Shown piece by piece: positions 36,074 through 44,465 of a stretch of 64,000 bases of DNA. The notes under the pieces are model-generated. The model worked only from the letters and a program-made list of their open reading frames with translations. It had not been told where the DNA came from and made no database searches. This DNA is from Chryseobacterium rhizosphaerae. Lineage in GTDB: Bacteria > Bacteroidota > Bacteroidia > Flavobacteriales > Weeksellaceae. Positions within the stretch are counted from its first letter, which is position 1. The number at the start of each line of letters is the position of its first letter. Where the stretch lies: assembly GCF_003385455.1 (NCBI RefSeq), contig NZ_QNUF01000028.1:1-64000 (forward strand). Direction: 5' to 3'. The translations under genes were made by a program, and so were the position numbers.

Positions 36074-38458
36074 ATGCCGCAATGGACCAAGCTCCTCTTC
36101 ATCTTAGTTTTTTCTCTGATAAATCTGGTAAAAGTGTATGCACAAGATACACAGGGTGGAATTGGTGGAAAAGTGAATATGATTGACGGGCAACCTCTGA
36201 GAGCAATATCAGTTTCATTATTGGGTACGGATCATCAGACGCTGACAGATGATGAGGGAGCTTATCGTTTTGTGAATCTGAATACGGGCAGTTATACTGT
36301 AAAATTTCAAATTTTAGGAAGCAAAGAGATCCGTCTTCCGGTTGAGGTAAAGGCCGGTGAGACAACAACATTGGATTATCAGCTGACAAAAGAAAATATC
36401 CTTGCCATTCAGGAAGTGGTTATTATGAAAAATACCAATAGGTTTTCCAAAAAAGAAAGCGGATTTGTCGCCAGATTGCCCTTGAAAAACTTAGAAAATC
36501 CTCAGGTCTATAATACGGTTACTAAAGAATTGTTTCAGGAACAGGTGGCTGTAGATCTGGGAAGTATTTCTAAAAATGTACCTGGTGCAGGAGTACCTAT
36601 GATTGCTAATCAAGGAAGAGTAACATTCCGTTCAAGGGGATTTGAAACAGAACCTAATGCGCGGAATGGTGTGGCTGGAGCCGCTTTTTCAGTAATTGAT
36701 CCTGTAAATTTGGAACATATAGAAGCTATTAAAGGTCCTTCAGCAACTTTATTTGGAAAAAGTGTTGCCAGTAGCTATGGTGGGGTATACAATCGCGTTA
36801 CAAAAAAACCTTATAATGATTTTGGTGGTGAAATAGGGTATGTGGGTGGAAGCTGGAGCTATAACCGACTGACCGTGGACGTTAATACACCGGTCAATAA
36901 AGACAGAACCGCTCTTTTTCGTCTGAATGCTGCAGGAACTTTTGAGAAAAGTTTTCAGGATCTGGGATTCACTAATTCTTTGGCTATTGCCCCAAGCTTT
37001 TCTTACCAGATCAATGACCGTATGGCACTTCTTTTAGATGTAGAATTCAATCAGGCAAAAGGAACTTCCGTCGTACGTTTTAACCCTTATACTGGAAGTA
37101 ATAAAACTCAGTCTATTGCAGATATGAAGTTTCCTTATTATAAAAATTTCTTAGGTGATGATCTTGCCTATGAAACACAGATGATGAATATTTTTGCCCA
37201 GCTGAATTATAAAGTTTCGGAAAACTGGACTTCACAAACGATATTATCAAGAGCCAGATCAACAATTAATGGATATATCTCTGCGATCAACGGAAAAACA
37301 GACTCTACGGCCAGTGCTCAGGTAATGGTAGGAACTACCTCTTTTATTGCAACAAATATTCAACAGAATTTCATCGGAGATTTTCATATAGGACGCTTTA
37401 GAAACAGAATGGTAGTAGGGCTGGATTATTATAATAATTCTAATCATTTTGACCGTTATCATACAAACACTAAAGTATTTAATTTTGTTCATCCTTCAGC
37501 AGACTTTAGAGTAAATCACAATACAATTGATGCTCTTACTGCAACTTCTGCTATGAGAAAGGAAAATAATGGTGATAATACTTATGCGGCCTATGTTTCG
37601 GATGTATTTAATATTACAGATCAGCTTATGGTAATGGCTAGTTTGAGGGTCGATCGGTTCCAGTTCAAAGGAGTATATGATATTACTACAGGGGAAATTA
37701 AAGGCGGGTTGAGTAATAGCGGAGCACAGTCAGGACCTTATGGACAGACTGCATTTTCACCAAAATTAGGAGTGGTTTATGAAGTTCTTAAAAATAAACT
37801 TTCATTATTTGGAAACTATATGAATGGCTTTAATAATGTCAGTGGAGTAGATATAAGCGGTAATACCTTCAGGCCGGAATATGCTAATCAACTGGAATTT
37901 GGGGTGAAAGGAGATGTTTTCAATCATAGATTGGTAGGTACTTTGAGTTATTATAATATCCGTGTGGATAATATTTTAAGAACCAACCCTGATGATATTA
38001 ATTACTCAATTCAGGATGGTACACAGCTTAGTAAAGGAATAGAAGCGGAGCTAACTGCTAACCCTTTCGATGGATTGAATATTGTTGCCGGTTATGCCTA
38101 TAATGACAGTAAATATACCAATGCAAACCCTTCCGTTAATGGTTTAAGACCTGCATTATCTGGTCCTGCGAATATGTTCAATTTCTGGATCAGTTATCGT
38201 ATTTCCCAAGGTAAGCTGAAAGGCTTAGGAATTGGTGGTGGTGGAAATATGGGATCTTCTTCTTTTCAGACCAATACACAAACTGCCAAAGTGATTATTC
38301 CTTCTTATAAAATGTTTGATTTAGGGATTTTCTATGATCAACCTAAGTATAGAGTGGGATTGAAATTTGATAATATTACCAATGAAAAAGCATGGTCTGT
38401 TCGTTTAACACCACAAGCTCCTGCACGTTTTCTTGGAAGTGTTTCCCTTAAATTCTAA
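36074..38458 (+). CDS. TonB-dependent receptor, siderophore type
   Basis: A 794-aa outer-membrane receptor. It has a signal peptide (MPQWTKLLFILVFSLINLV, cleaved after VYAQ), a carboxypeptidase-like regulatory domain (about residues 30-105, IGGKVNMIDGQPLRAISVSL), a plug (GRVTFRSRGFETEPNARNGV, IEAIKGPSATLFG) and a 22-strand barrel ending in the C-terminal aromatic (SVSLKF). The plug motif SRGF resembles siderophore receptors. Metal-chelate uptake powered by TonB is the likely role. The start at 36074 is fixed by the signal peptide. Confidence 0.88.
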   Translation: MPQWTKLLFILVFSLINLVKVYAQDTQGGIGGKVNMIDGQPLRAISVSLLGTDHQTLTDDEGAYRFVNLNTGSYTVKFQILGSKEIRLPVEVKAGETTTLDYQLTKENILAIQEVVIMKNTNRFSKKESGFVARLPLKNLENPQVYNTVTKELFQEQVAVDLGSISKNVPGAGVPMIANQGRVTFRSRGFETEPNARNGVAGAAFSVIDPVNLEHIEAIKGPSATLFGKSVASSYGGVYNRVTKKPYNDFGGEIGYVGGSWSYNRLTVDVNTPVNKDRTALFRLNAAGTFEKSFQDLGFTNSLAIAPSFSYQINDRMALLLDVEFNQAKGTSVVRFNPYTGSNKTQSIADMKFPYYKNFLGDDLAYETQMMNIFAQLNYKVSENWTSQTILSRARSTINGYISAINGKTDSTASAQVMVGTTSFIATNIQQNFIGDFHIGRFRNRMVVGLDYYNNSNHFDRYHTNTKVFNFVHPSADFRVNHNTIDALTATSAMRKENNGDNTYAAYVSDVFNITDQLMVMASLRVDRFQFKGVYDITTGEIKGGLSNSGAQSGPYGQTAFSPKLGVVYEVLKNKLSLFGNYMNGFNNVSGVDISGNTFRPEYANQLEFGVKGDVFNHRLVGTLSYYNIRVDNILRTNPDDINYSIQDGTQLSKGIEAELTANPFDGLNIVAGYAYNDSKYTNANPSVNGLRPALSGPANMFNFWISYRISQGKLKGLGIGGGGNMGSSSFQTNTQTAKVIIPSYKMFDLGIFYDQPKYRVGLKFDNITNEKAWSVRLTPQAPARFLGSVSLKF

Positions 38459-38476
38459 AATGAAAATTATACATAG

Positions 38477-38507
38477 AAAAGCCCTGATGCATTCATCAGG
38501 GCTTTTT
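38477..38507. terminator. Bidirectional terminator
   Basis: The perfect stem AAAAGCCCTGATG/CATCAGGGCTTTT has a T tract on the plus strand. It lies between the receptor gene and the convergent DUF4198-like gene. Confidence 0.85.
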
Positions 38508-38526
38508 ATATTTTTATCTAATTATT

Positions 38527-39291
38527 TTAGTTAATCCAAAGACAGTAGTTATTGCGATATCGTATTTTACCATATGCTTTGCCTTGAAAAGTTCCGGGTG
38601 TGTTATCAGACCAATCCTGTCGGATGACATAGAGCCCTGGCATAGTAGGCTTAAAAACCACCTGCTGACTTTCATTAACCAGAATGTTCTTCTCCCAGTT
38701 TTCAGGGTTAAATATTCGCAGAAGCGTTCCTTTTTCTGCCGGTTTCAAATTGCGATAAGGAAAAACAGTATAAATACCATTTTTCTCCTGAAGGATAACA
38801 TCCATAAACTGAACAGGTATCATATTATTGGCAGAATGACTTCCCACATTATAAGCGCCACACATAAAATCAATAGGGCGTATATTTTCATGTGAATTTT
38901 TGGAGCGCATAAGAACAGGAAGATGATCATTCATTCCTAATATTCGATAAGTTCCTTCCTTGTCTGGAGTAAAACTCCCTTCCCAATGATCTTCTTTAGG
39001 CTGTAATTCAATCTTTAATTTTTCCCCTTTATCATTAAGAACAAAAAAATTAAAATATTGTATTTCCTTAAACTCTGGACCATTGGTACGGTGTCGCTCA
39101 CTTAAATCATCAATAAAACCGTAGCATACCTGGATTTTGACAACTTCATTCACTTTTCCTGATCCATGTATTTCCATCCAGTAAGCACTTGCTTTTATAA
39201 GCTGAGGAAATAGAAAAACCATTGAAAATAATAATAAAGAGATAAGTTTTTTCAAACTGTATATTTTGATTGGTAAATATTTTGTACCCAT
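38527..39291 (-). CDS. DUF4198-like exported protein
   Basis: A 254-aa protein with an N-terminal hydrophobic segment (LISLLLFSMVFLFPQLIKA) and a body starting SAYWMEIHGSGKVNEVVKIQVCYG. That is the usual opening of DUF4198/NikM-related periplasmic proteins, which often occur beside TonB-dependent metal receptors, as here. Further sections, HWEGSFTPDKEGTYRILGM and PTMPGLYVIRQDW, fit the beta-sandwich pattern. A role in metal uptake with the convergent receptor is plausible but unproven. Confidence 0.55.
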   Translation of the reverse strand: MGTKYLPIKIYSLKKLISLLLFSMVFLFPQLIKASAYWMEIHGSGKVNEVVKIQVCYGFIDDLSERHRTNGPEFKEIQYFNFFVLNDKGEKLKIELQPKEDHWEGSFTPDKEGTYRILGMNDHLPVLMRSKNSHENIRPIDFMCGAYNVGSHSANNMIPVQFMDVILQEKNGIYTVFPYRNLKPAEKGTLLRIFNPENWEKNILVNESQQVVFKPTMPGLYVIRQDWSDNTPGTFQGKAYGKIRYRNNYCLWIN

Positions 39292-39402
39292 AAAATCAAA
39301 GAAGTTGTTAATAATTGAAGGGCAAATTTAAAGAAAGAATGTAAAAAGGATGGATAAAAAACATCTTTTTATTCAATTCCCAGTCTCTCTTTGGTGCAAC
39401 GT

Positions 39403-39537
39403 AGCGAAGTTATTATGGATTGTAATTCCTTTCATAGATACTACTTTTTTGATAATTCTCATGCTGTTTTTTTGCTCAATATTCGGAAATCCAAATATGC
39501 TTCTACATAAAAAAAGGCAGATAAGTTGTACGACGGT
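39403..39537 (-). pseudogene. Decayed duplicate of the aspartic protease promoter and 5' end
   Basis: Bases from about 39433 to 39537 align with the promoter and first codons of the aspartic protease gene (about 42698-42802). Shared sequence includes the start region (TTCTCATGCTGTTTTTT), ATTCGGAAAT, TTCTACA and TTGTACGAC in the same order and almost the same spacing. The reading frame begins MRIIKKVVS, compared with MRTIKKTAVS in the intact gene, and then stops after 29 codons at 39403. The body of the gene is missing. This is a remnant, not an expressed protein as far as I can see. Confidence 0.7.
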
Positions 39538-39561
39538 TTTATTACTTTTTATTATAATAAG

Positions 39562-39945
39562 CTAATCTTTCACTTTCATGAAGCCGCTTCTATTTTTTGG
39601 AATTCCAAGAATGAGAAGTAATATCAAGGGTAGGCACCAATTAGCTGCTCTTTCTACGAATTCTACAAATGAATCTCCGGAAATGGGCCGGCTAAGCGCT
39701 GTCATAAATGCCCACAAAGTAGCCCATACAACGACAATCCTGAGAGGGAAAATAAGTATGGTAAAGGCAACAATAACATCCAGAATCCCAATAAAGGGGA
39801 AAAGATGTTGTGCTTCCTGTTCTGAAAAACCATAGCAGGTGAGAAGAGGTATCCATTTAGTATTATTGGTAAGTGCTATGATGCCATGTCCCAGAAATGT
39901 CCCAAAAATGCCTATTCTGGATATTATTTCAATCGTTTTTTTCAT
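39562..39945 (-). CDS. DoxX-like membrane protein
   Basis: A 127-aa protein with four hydrophobic helices. It starts ISRIGIFGTFLGHGIIAL with the conserved GHG segment, then FIGILDVIVAFTILIFPLR and a C-terminal helix pair, as in DoxX/DoxD-like small membrane proteins. Function is unknown; relatives are linked to oxidative stress or quinone chemistry. It lies 33 bases downstream of the phosphatase start on the same strand, after that gene's promoter region. Confidence 0.65.
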   Translation of the reverse strand: MKKTIEIISRIGIFGTFLGHGIIALTNNTKWIPLLTCYGFSEQEAQHLFPFIGILDVIVAFTILIFPLRIVVVWATLWAFMTALSRPISGDSFVEFVERAANWCLPLILLLILGIPKNRSGFMKVKD

Positions 39946-39978
39946 CGTTTTTACGATATGTATAATGTGTCTTTAGAA

Positions 39979-41478
39979 TTATTGTTTTATAAAAATGGTA
40001 CTGTCCTTATGTTCACCCATAATGAATGAAATATTATACAGACCTTTGGCGTAAGTAGAAACGTCTACCGTAGTTTTAAAATTTTTACTGTTTTTATTTA
40101 CTTTAAATGACTGTATTTCTCTGGCTGACATGTCATAGATCCTGATAGTAGCTGCCCCCATTTCTTGAGAGTCATACGTAAGGTTTAGCTTGTCTGTTAC
40201 CGGATTGGGATATATGTTGATAGGGTTTTGCTTATTAGCTCTTATTTCATGAGTAGCCATTGTTGAGTTTTTGTTAATGATTACTGTTTCCAACAGATTT
40301 TCTGGGGCTGTGGAAGAAGGTTGGCTTCCCAATGTATATACTTTTGCTGTCAGTACAGCATTATCAATCGTTACATAAACATAATTAAACCCTTCGTAAA
40401 AAATACTTGTAAGAGGAACGTCAGCATTGGTAGTTTGTGATGTGAGGTTTGCTCCCAACCCACCACAGATCATCTCACACATTCCTTTTCCTGGAGAAGT
40501 TCCGTATTCGGTAGTTGTGCTGACATTGCCGCTGCTGTCAAAATTGATGGGTTTAGTTCTTTGGTAATTATGGTCATGCCCATTAAGGATTAAATCCACA
40601 TCGTATTCATCAAACCATGCTCCCCAAGAGCTTCGTCTTGGGATTTCCTCACCATAGTGCTTTCCTGCATTTACTAATGGTCTGTGATAAAATATAATTC
40701 TCCACGTTATACTGGGATCATTTTTTGCATTTTCGAGAGTTGATTTTAGCCACAAAGATTGAGGGGAGGTTGCAGACTGTACGTCTTCTGAGTTTAGTGA
40801 AATAAATAAAGCATTTCCATATTTGAAAGAATAATAAAGATTTGTATTATCCGGATTGTTTTTTGGAAGTGGGAACATCGTCTGATAATAATCTACGGAG
40901 CCGGGAACCTCATGATTTCCCTGGGCATGGTAGATAATGTTGTCTGCTAAATAATCTACAGCATTATCAAACCAGGTGTTGTATTCATTCACTTTATTGC
41001 CGGACTTGGTAATATCGCCTGTAAAGAGTGTAAAGGCCCTGTTTTTTGCATTCACCTTGTCAGCAATATTCTTCCAGACAGTATTGACATTGTTGCGGCT
41101 GTCTCCCTGCACAATAAAATTGAAATTAGTGGTATTGGAAGGAGGTGCCGTTTTAAATGTTTTTTGGTTTATCCAGCTGTTGTTTGAGGAATCATAAAGC
41201 TGATAATAAAGTGTAGCGTTCGGAGTCACTATTGGAAAGGCATATCTGAAAAAGGAAGATCCGGGACTAATACCAGGTCTTTGGGTGGTGGTAAAAGTTC
41301 CCATTTCATAATTGACTGTATACCCCCAGCGGATTTGATCGGAGGTTCCGGTACTCGTCCAGTCAATGGTAAGTCCATCTAAAGGGCCTGTTGTGCTGCC
41401 CCATCTTATTTGAGTGATGGTTGCAGTAATCTTTAAAAAGCCCCAAAATAATAGGCTTAAAATTAATACTTTTTTCAT
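39979..41478 (-). CDS. Secreted purple-acid-phosphatase-like metallophosphoesterase with T9SS sorting domain
   Basis: A 499-aa exported enzyme: signal peptide (MKKVLILSLLFWGFLKITA), fibronectin-like N-domain (about 25-115), then a metallophosphoesterase domain with QGDSRNN, FTGDITKSGN, AQGNHEVPG, FYHRP and NGHDHNYQR, the metal-binding pattern of purple acid phosphatases. The last 80 residues form a type A T9SS signal (INIYPNPVTDKLNLTY, IRIYDMSAREI, KGLYNISFI, final KQ). It would be exported by the GldKLMN system and released or anchored on the surface, where it can free phosphate. Confidence 0.9.
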   Translation of the reverse strand: MKKVLILSLLFWGFLKITATITQIRWGSTTGPLDGLTIDWTSTGTSDQIRWGYTVNYEMGTFTTTQRPGISPGSSFFRYAFPIVTPNATLYYQLYDSSNNSWINQKTFKTAPPSNTTNFNFIVQGDSRNNVNTVWKNIADKVNAKNRAFTLFTGDITKSGNKVNEYNTWFDNAVDYLADNIIYHAQGNHEVPGSVDYYQTMFPLPKNNPDNTNLYYSFKYGNALFISLNSEDVQSATSPQSLWLKSTLENAKNDPSITWRIIFYHRPLVNAGKHYGEEIPRRSSWGAWFDEYDVDLILNGHDHNYQRTKPINFDSSGNVSTTTEYGTSPGKGMCEMICGGLGANLTSQTTNADVPLTSIFYEGFNYVYVTIDNAVLTAKVYTLGSQPSSTAPENLLETVIINKNSTMATHEIRANKQNPINIYPNPVTDKLNLTYDSQEMGAATIRIYDMSAREIQSFKVNKNSKNFKTTVDVSTYAKGLYNISFIMGEHKDSTIFIKQ

Positions 41479-41814
41479 GTTTTCTGTTTTTTAGATTGTG
41501 TAATAAAAATAGATATAATTTATTATATTTCAACATTTAGTGATTAATTTTTGAGTGATGTTTAATTTATTTCTTTTATGTTGGTTGTTTTATTTTGGAT
41601 TATTTTGTTTTTGTTTAATTTTATTTGTGTGATTACTGATTATTCTAGAATTTTATTAAATGATCTTTTTATTAGATGTTTTTCTAAATAAACAATAGTT
41701 GTTAAGAATAATACGCTTTTACAGGGAAAAAATTTCCGTACTCTAATTTTTAGACAGAACAGCTACAAGAGGGATTATTTGGTGAAGATTAGGTAAGCGA
41801 AAGAAATAATATTT
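41479..41814. other. Non-coding AT-rich spacer
   Basis: About 335 bases upstream of the phosphatase and downstream of the aspartic protease. Very T-rich on the plus strand; no gene or RNA seen. It probably holds the phosphatase promoter. Confidence 0.45.
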
Positions 41815-42729
41815 TTATTTGATCCCGATTTTGTTTTGAGAACAGTCTATATACAGACAGTTTTTTAAAAAGATTTTATTACCCAGCATTCCTGTCATAC
41901 CGGAAAACTTCATCAGCATATATTGGGTCTGGGAAAATCCTTCCACATAAGTGATTTCATGTAAAGGAATGTCTTTGTTTCCCAACCGGATACTATGGTT
42001 GCTTTCAGTAGTGTAAGTGGTTAAAATATGAGGTCTGGACTGTGCTTTTTCTATGATCACTTTGGAATGAGGTAATTTTAAATCCTGCCAGTTTTCTTTG
42101 TTAGTCAACAGTTCATAAGCACTTGTTCCCGAATCGAACAGGAATTTTTCCTCTTTCCCTTTTAAAGTGCCCAGGATAATAATTTTTCTCTTTTTGAATT
42201 TAAAATCGATGAGGTTATTTTTAAATTCAGCCGGTTCATGGGCTATATTGAAAACAATATAGTTCTTTTTAAAATTAATCATTGTTTTCCTGTTTTCAAG
42301 AATATCTGCTCCCAGCGTCCCGATTATTTTAATAGAATCTCCGGGGTCTGTTTTTCTTCCCGTATCTGAAATTTTAATTTGATCAGAAGAGATCTTTGAT
42401 TTTCCAATATAGAACAAAGAGGTAGCTAATTTATTACGAACTGTAATTCCCTTCAAGTTCTTTATTGAATGACTGTAAAATTCTGTATAGGCGGCCCCGG
42501 TATCAAACTGCAGATAATAAGTTATGGAGTCTTTCGGAAAATGAATGGGTAAAAGCAAAGCAGATTTGTGTTTGCCTGGCCATACGATCGGAATATTCCC
42601 GCTTTCGTTTTCGATGTTCAGGTAGTTCTTTTCCGGACTGAATTTTTGATCAAAATAAATATAACCACCCAATAATAATAGGGTGATCATCCCTAAAATA
42701 GACACTGCCGTTTTTTTGATAGTTCTCAT
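41815..42729 (-). CDS. Two-lobed aspartic protease-like membrane protein
   Basis: A 304-aa protein with an N-terminal membrane helix (VSILGMITLLLLGGYIYF). It has two Asp motifs in one chain: FDTGAAYTEF (Asp76) and FDSGTSAYELL (Asp199). Each is followed by a flap-partner sequence of the LG type (GTLGADIL near 139 and GMLGNKIF near 283). This gives the layout of a small pepsin-like enzyme rather than a retropepsin dimer, although the two lobes are each only about 120 residues. It lies 86 bases after an XRE-type regulator on the same strand. The substrate is unknown. Confidence 0.6.
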   Translation of the reverse strand: MRTIKKTAVSILGMITLLLLGGYIYFDQKFSPEKNYLNIENESGNIPIVWPGKHKSALLLPIHFPKDSITYYLQFDTGAAYTEFYSHSIKNLKGITVRNKLATSLFYIGKSKISSDQIKISDTGRKTDPGDSIKIIGTLGADILENRKTMINFKKNYIVFNIAHEPAEFKNNLIDFKFKKRKIIILGTLKGKEEKFLFDSGTSAYELLTNKENWQDLKLPHSKVIIEKAQSRPHILTTYTTESNHSIRLGNKDIPLHEITYVEGFSQTQYMLMKFSGMTGMLGNKIFLKNCLYIDCSQNKIGIK

Positions 42730-42812
42730 GCTGTTTTTTGTGCAAGATTCGGAAATACAAATCTGTTTCTACACAAAAACAGGCCGACACTTGTACGACA
42801 GTTGTATGACTT
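42730..42812 (-). promoter_or_regulatory. Promoter region with direct repeats upstream of the aspartic protease
   Basis: Two copies of TTGTAYGAC (42791-42799 and 42802-42810, plus-strand orientation) are spaced 11 bases apart, one helical turn, just after the XRE gene. The segment between them and the start codon is conserved in the remnant at 39462-39537, which keeps one copy of the nonamer. It is a likely regulator-binding site. Confidence 0.5.
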
Positions 42813-42815
42813 TTA

Positions 42816-43358
42816 TTATAAAAAATTGGTTTTCAGTTTGATATGAATATCATGTTTTTTGTTTAAACTGATGCCATTACTGATGATGATCAATATTTTC
42901 ACAAAAAGAAACATCATGATGAGAATGATGAAAAGTGGAAACTTCCATGAGAAAAACTTTTGTATAAATGGACTGATGATCAGCGAAGCTGAAAAAACTG
43001 TTGCCAGTATAATTTGGATACATACCATACTTTTTCCCAGTTCTTTATTGTTTGAATCTTTTGTTTGGTAGGTTAGGATAAGAGGAAAGATGACACCGCC
43101 AAACGGAATGATCATACCTGATAAGATAGAGAGGTTAATTATTTTTGCCCTGTTGATATTCTCCTGTTCTTTAGGCTGATCAATAAGATGTTCGGGATGG
43201 GTATCCAATGCCTGAGCAATAGCTTTCAGTGTGAAACCTTTTAGCATACCTCCGGCTTCTACTCTTTGAACCGTTCGCAGAGAAAGACCCGATTGTTCAG
43301 CAAGCTCATTTTGGGTCATATTTTTTGCTTCCCTCAAAATCTTGATCTGATTTTTCAT
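42816..43358 (-). CDS. XRE-family regulator with C-terminal membrane helices
   Basis: A 180-aa protein with a Cro/C1-type helix-turn-helix over residues 1-60 (KILREAKNMTQNELAEQSGL, then SLRTVQRVEAGG), followed by a short linker and three hydrophobic helices (about 75-95, 107-128 and 138-160). Membrane-bound XRE regulators of this type usually control neighbouring genes. The next gene on the strand is the aspartic protease, with candidate operator repeats between them. Confidence 0.8.
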   Translation of the reverse strand: MKNQIKILREAKNMTQNELAEQSGLSLRTVQRVEAGGMLKGFTLKAIAQALDTHPEHLIDQPKEQENINRAKIINLSILSGMIIPFGGVIFPLILTYQTKDSNNKELGKSMVCIQIILATVFSASLIISPFIQKFFSWKFPLFIILIMMFLFVKILIIISNGISLNKKHDIHIKLKTNFL

Positions 43359-43694
43359 GATTAATATAATGGCCGTTTTTTATAATATTTTCAGTTGCTA
43401 AAGTAGCGAAAAAGGGATATAGATAAGTAGCGAATGAATTGTAAAATGTTTTTTGTGGAAAACTTGTGGAAAACCTGTTGATTGTTTGTGGGCAACTTTA
43501 GCATTTACCTCCTTAATTGTGATGGGGAATGGAATAATATGCTGTATATCAGTTGTTTTTTTTGTGGTGTTTTTGGGCGATAATAAAAGATAAATTGCCC
43601 CAGTGTTTTTTTGCAGGTACAAAATGTATGATATAAATCTACACCTTGATGATTACAAAAAATACTGCGGCAATTGGGGAATATAAATAGTTTA
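43359..43694. other. Non-coding spacer
   Basis: About 335 bases between the XRE regulator and an orphan protein gene. Frames here lack coding character. It presumably contains the XRE promoter. Confidence 0.45.
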
Positions 43695-44108
43695 TTAATT
43701 TCCTGTTTTGCACATAGCATCCCAGGTTGTCCAGAAATGCGCATTGATAGCACCAATAAGTGGATGAGTGCTGTCAGCAACAATACCCACCATGGAAGCA
43801 CAGTTAGAATTGCATCCTATTTCATTGTAGCTTCCTGCCTGAGGAGGAATTTGTCGCCAGGTGCCTGTTGAACCACTTAATAGTTCTACTTTAATATCAA
43901 AGATCCCTGAAAGGTTAGGGGTTTGGATTTGTTTGGTAGGATTGTCACTGGAGATAGAATCGCTCCAATTTCCCTGTGAGAATGTTACTCGCCATGTAGT
44001 GATCATTACAGAGGTGTCGTTTTGAGGGGAAAGATAAACCCAGAACTGGGCACCGCCCCCAAGCTGAACCTGGCCGGATGAATTTGCGTTTACACTGGTT
44101 GTTGTCAT
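43695..44108 (-). CDS. Uncharacterised beta-rich protein
   Basis: A 137-aa protein with no signal peptide and few charged residues. It is rich in Ser, Thr, Asn, Gln and Gly (MTTTSVNANSSGQVQLGGG, then FWVYLSPQNDTSVMITTWRV), with a CNSNC pair near residue 107 and a late Cys. The composition suggests an extracellular or lectin-like beta-sandwich, but I recognise no family. It stands alone between the XRE gene and tRNA-Ser. Confidence 0.5.
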   Translation of the reverse strand: MTTTSVNANSSGQVQLGGGAQFWVYLSPQNDTSVMITTWRVTFSQGNWSDSISSDNPTKQIQTPNLSGIFDIKVELLSGSTGTWRQIPPQAGSYNEIGCNSNCASMVGIVADSTHPLIGAINAHFWTTWDAMCKTGN

Positions 44109-44280
44109 GGTAATTTAAGTTTGGTTGGTTATTTCTATTTCAAAGTAACAAAGAAGAGAGCAGATGGTGTAGAGTACAAATAACCAATTATAATTTTGAG
44201 TATAAATACCTATGCTTTAAGAATATATAATCCGTTGTTTTTATATATGGAAAGTATTCGGGGTTTGATATATCCCACAA

Positions 44281-44317
44281 AAAATAAGCCCATGCTGTTT
44301 TAGCATGGGCTTATTTT
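44281..44317 (-). terminator. Terminator of tRNA-Ser
   Basis: A 16-bp stem AAAATAAGCCCATGCT/AGCATGGGCTTATTTT lies seven bases beyond the 3' end of the leftward tRNA-Ser. Confidence 0.85.
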
Positions 44318-44323
44318 AACTTG

Positions 44324-44410
44324 CAGAAAGGAAGGGATTCGAACCCTCGATACAGTTACCCGTATACTACCTTTCCAGGGTAGCTCCTTCAACCACTCGG
44401 ACACCTTTCT
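44324..44410 (-). tRNA. tRNA-Ser(GGA)
   Basis: An 87-base class II tRNA: acceptor AGAAAGG/CCTTTCT, anticodon stem CTACC/GGTAG around loop CTGGAAA (anticodon GGA), a long variable arm (TATACGGGTAACTGTA), T-arm GGTTCGAATCC, discriminator G. CCA is not encoded. Confidence 0.96.
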
Positions 44411-44465
44411 TTTTGAGATTGCAAAAATAGAGTATTTTCTTGAATATCCAAATTATTATTGCAAT

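Noticed and set aside
39350..39565. Plus-strand 71-codon frame
   Set aside because: It lies antisense to the decayed protease-promoter duplicate and has no coding character of its own.
43398..43622. Minus-strand frames between the XRE regulator and the orphan protein
   Set aside because: They overlap each other in different frames and show no recognisable protein features.
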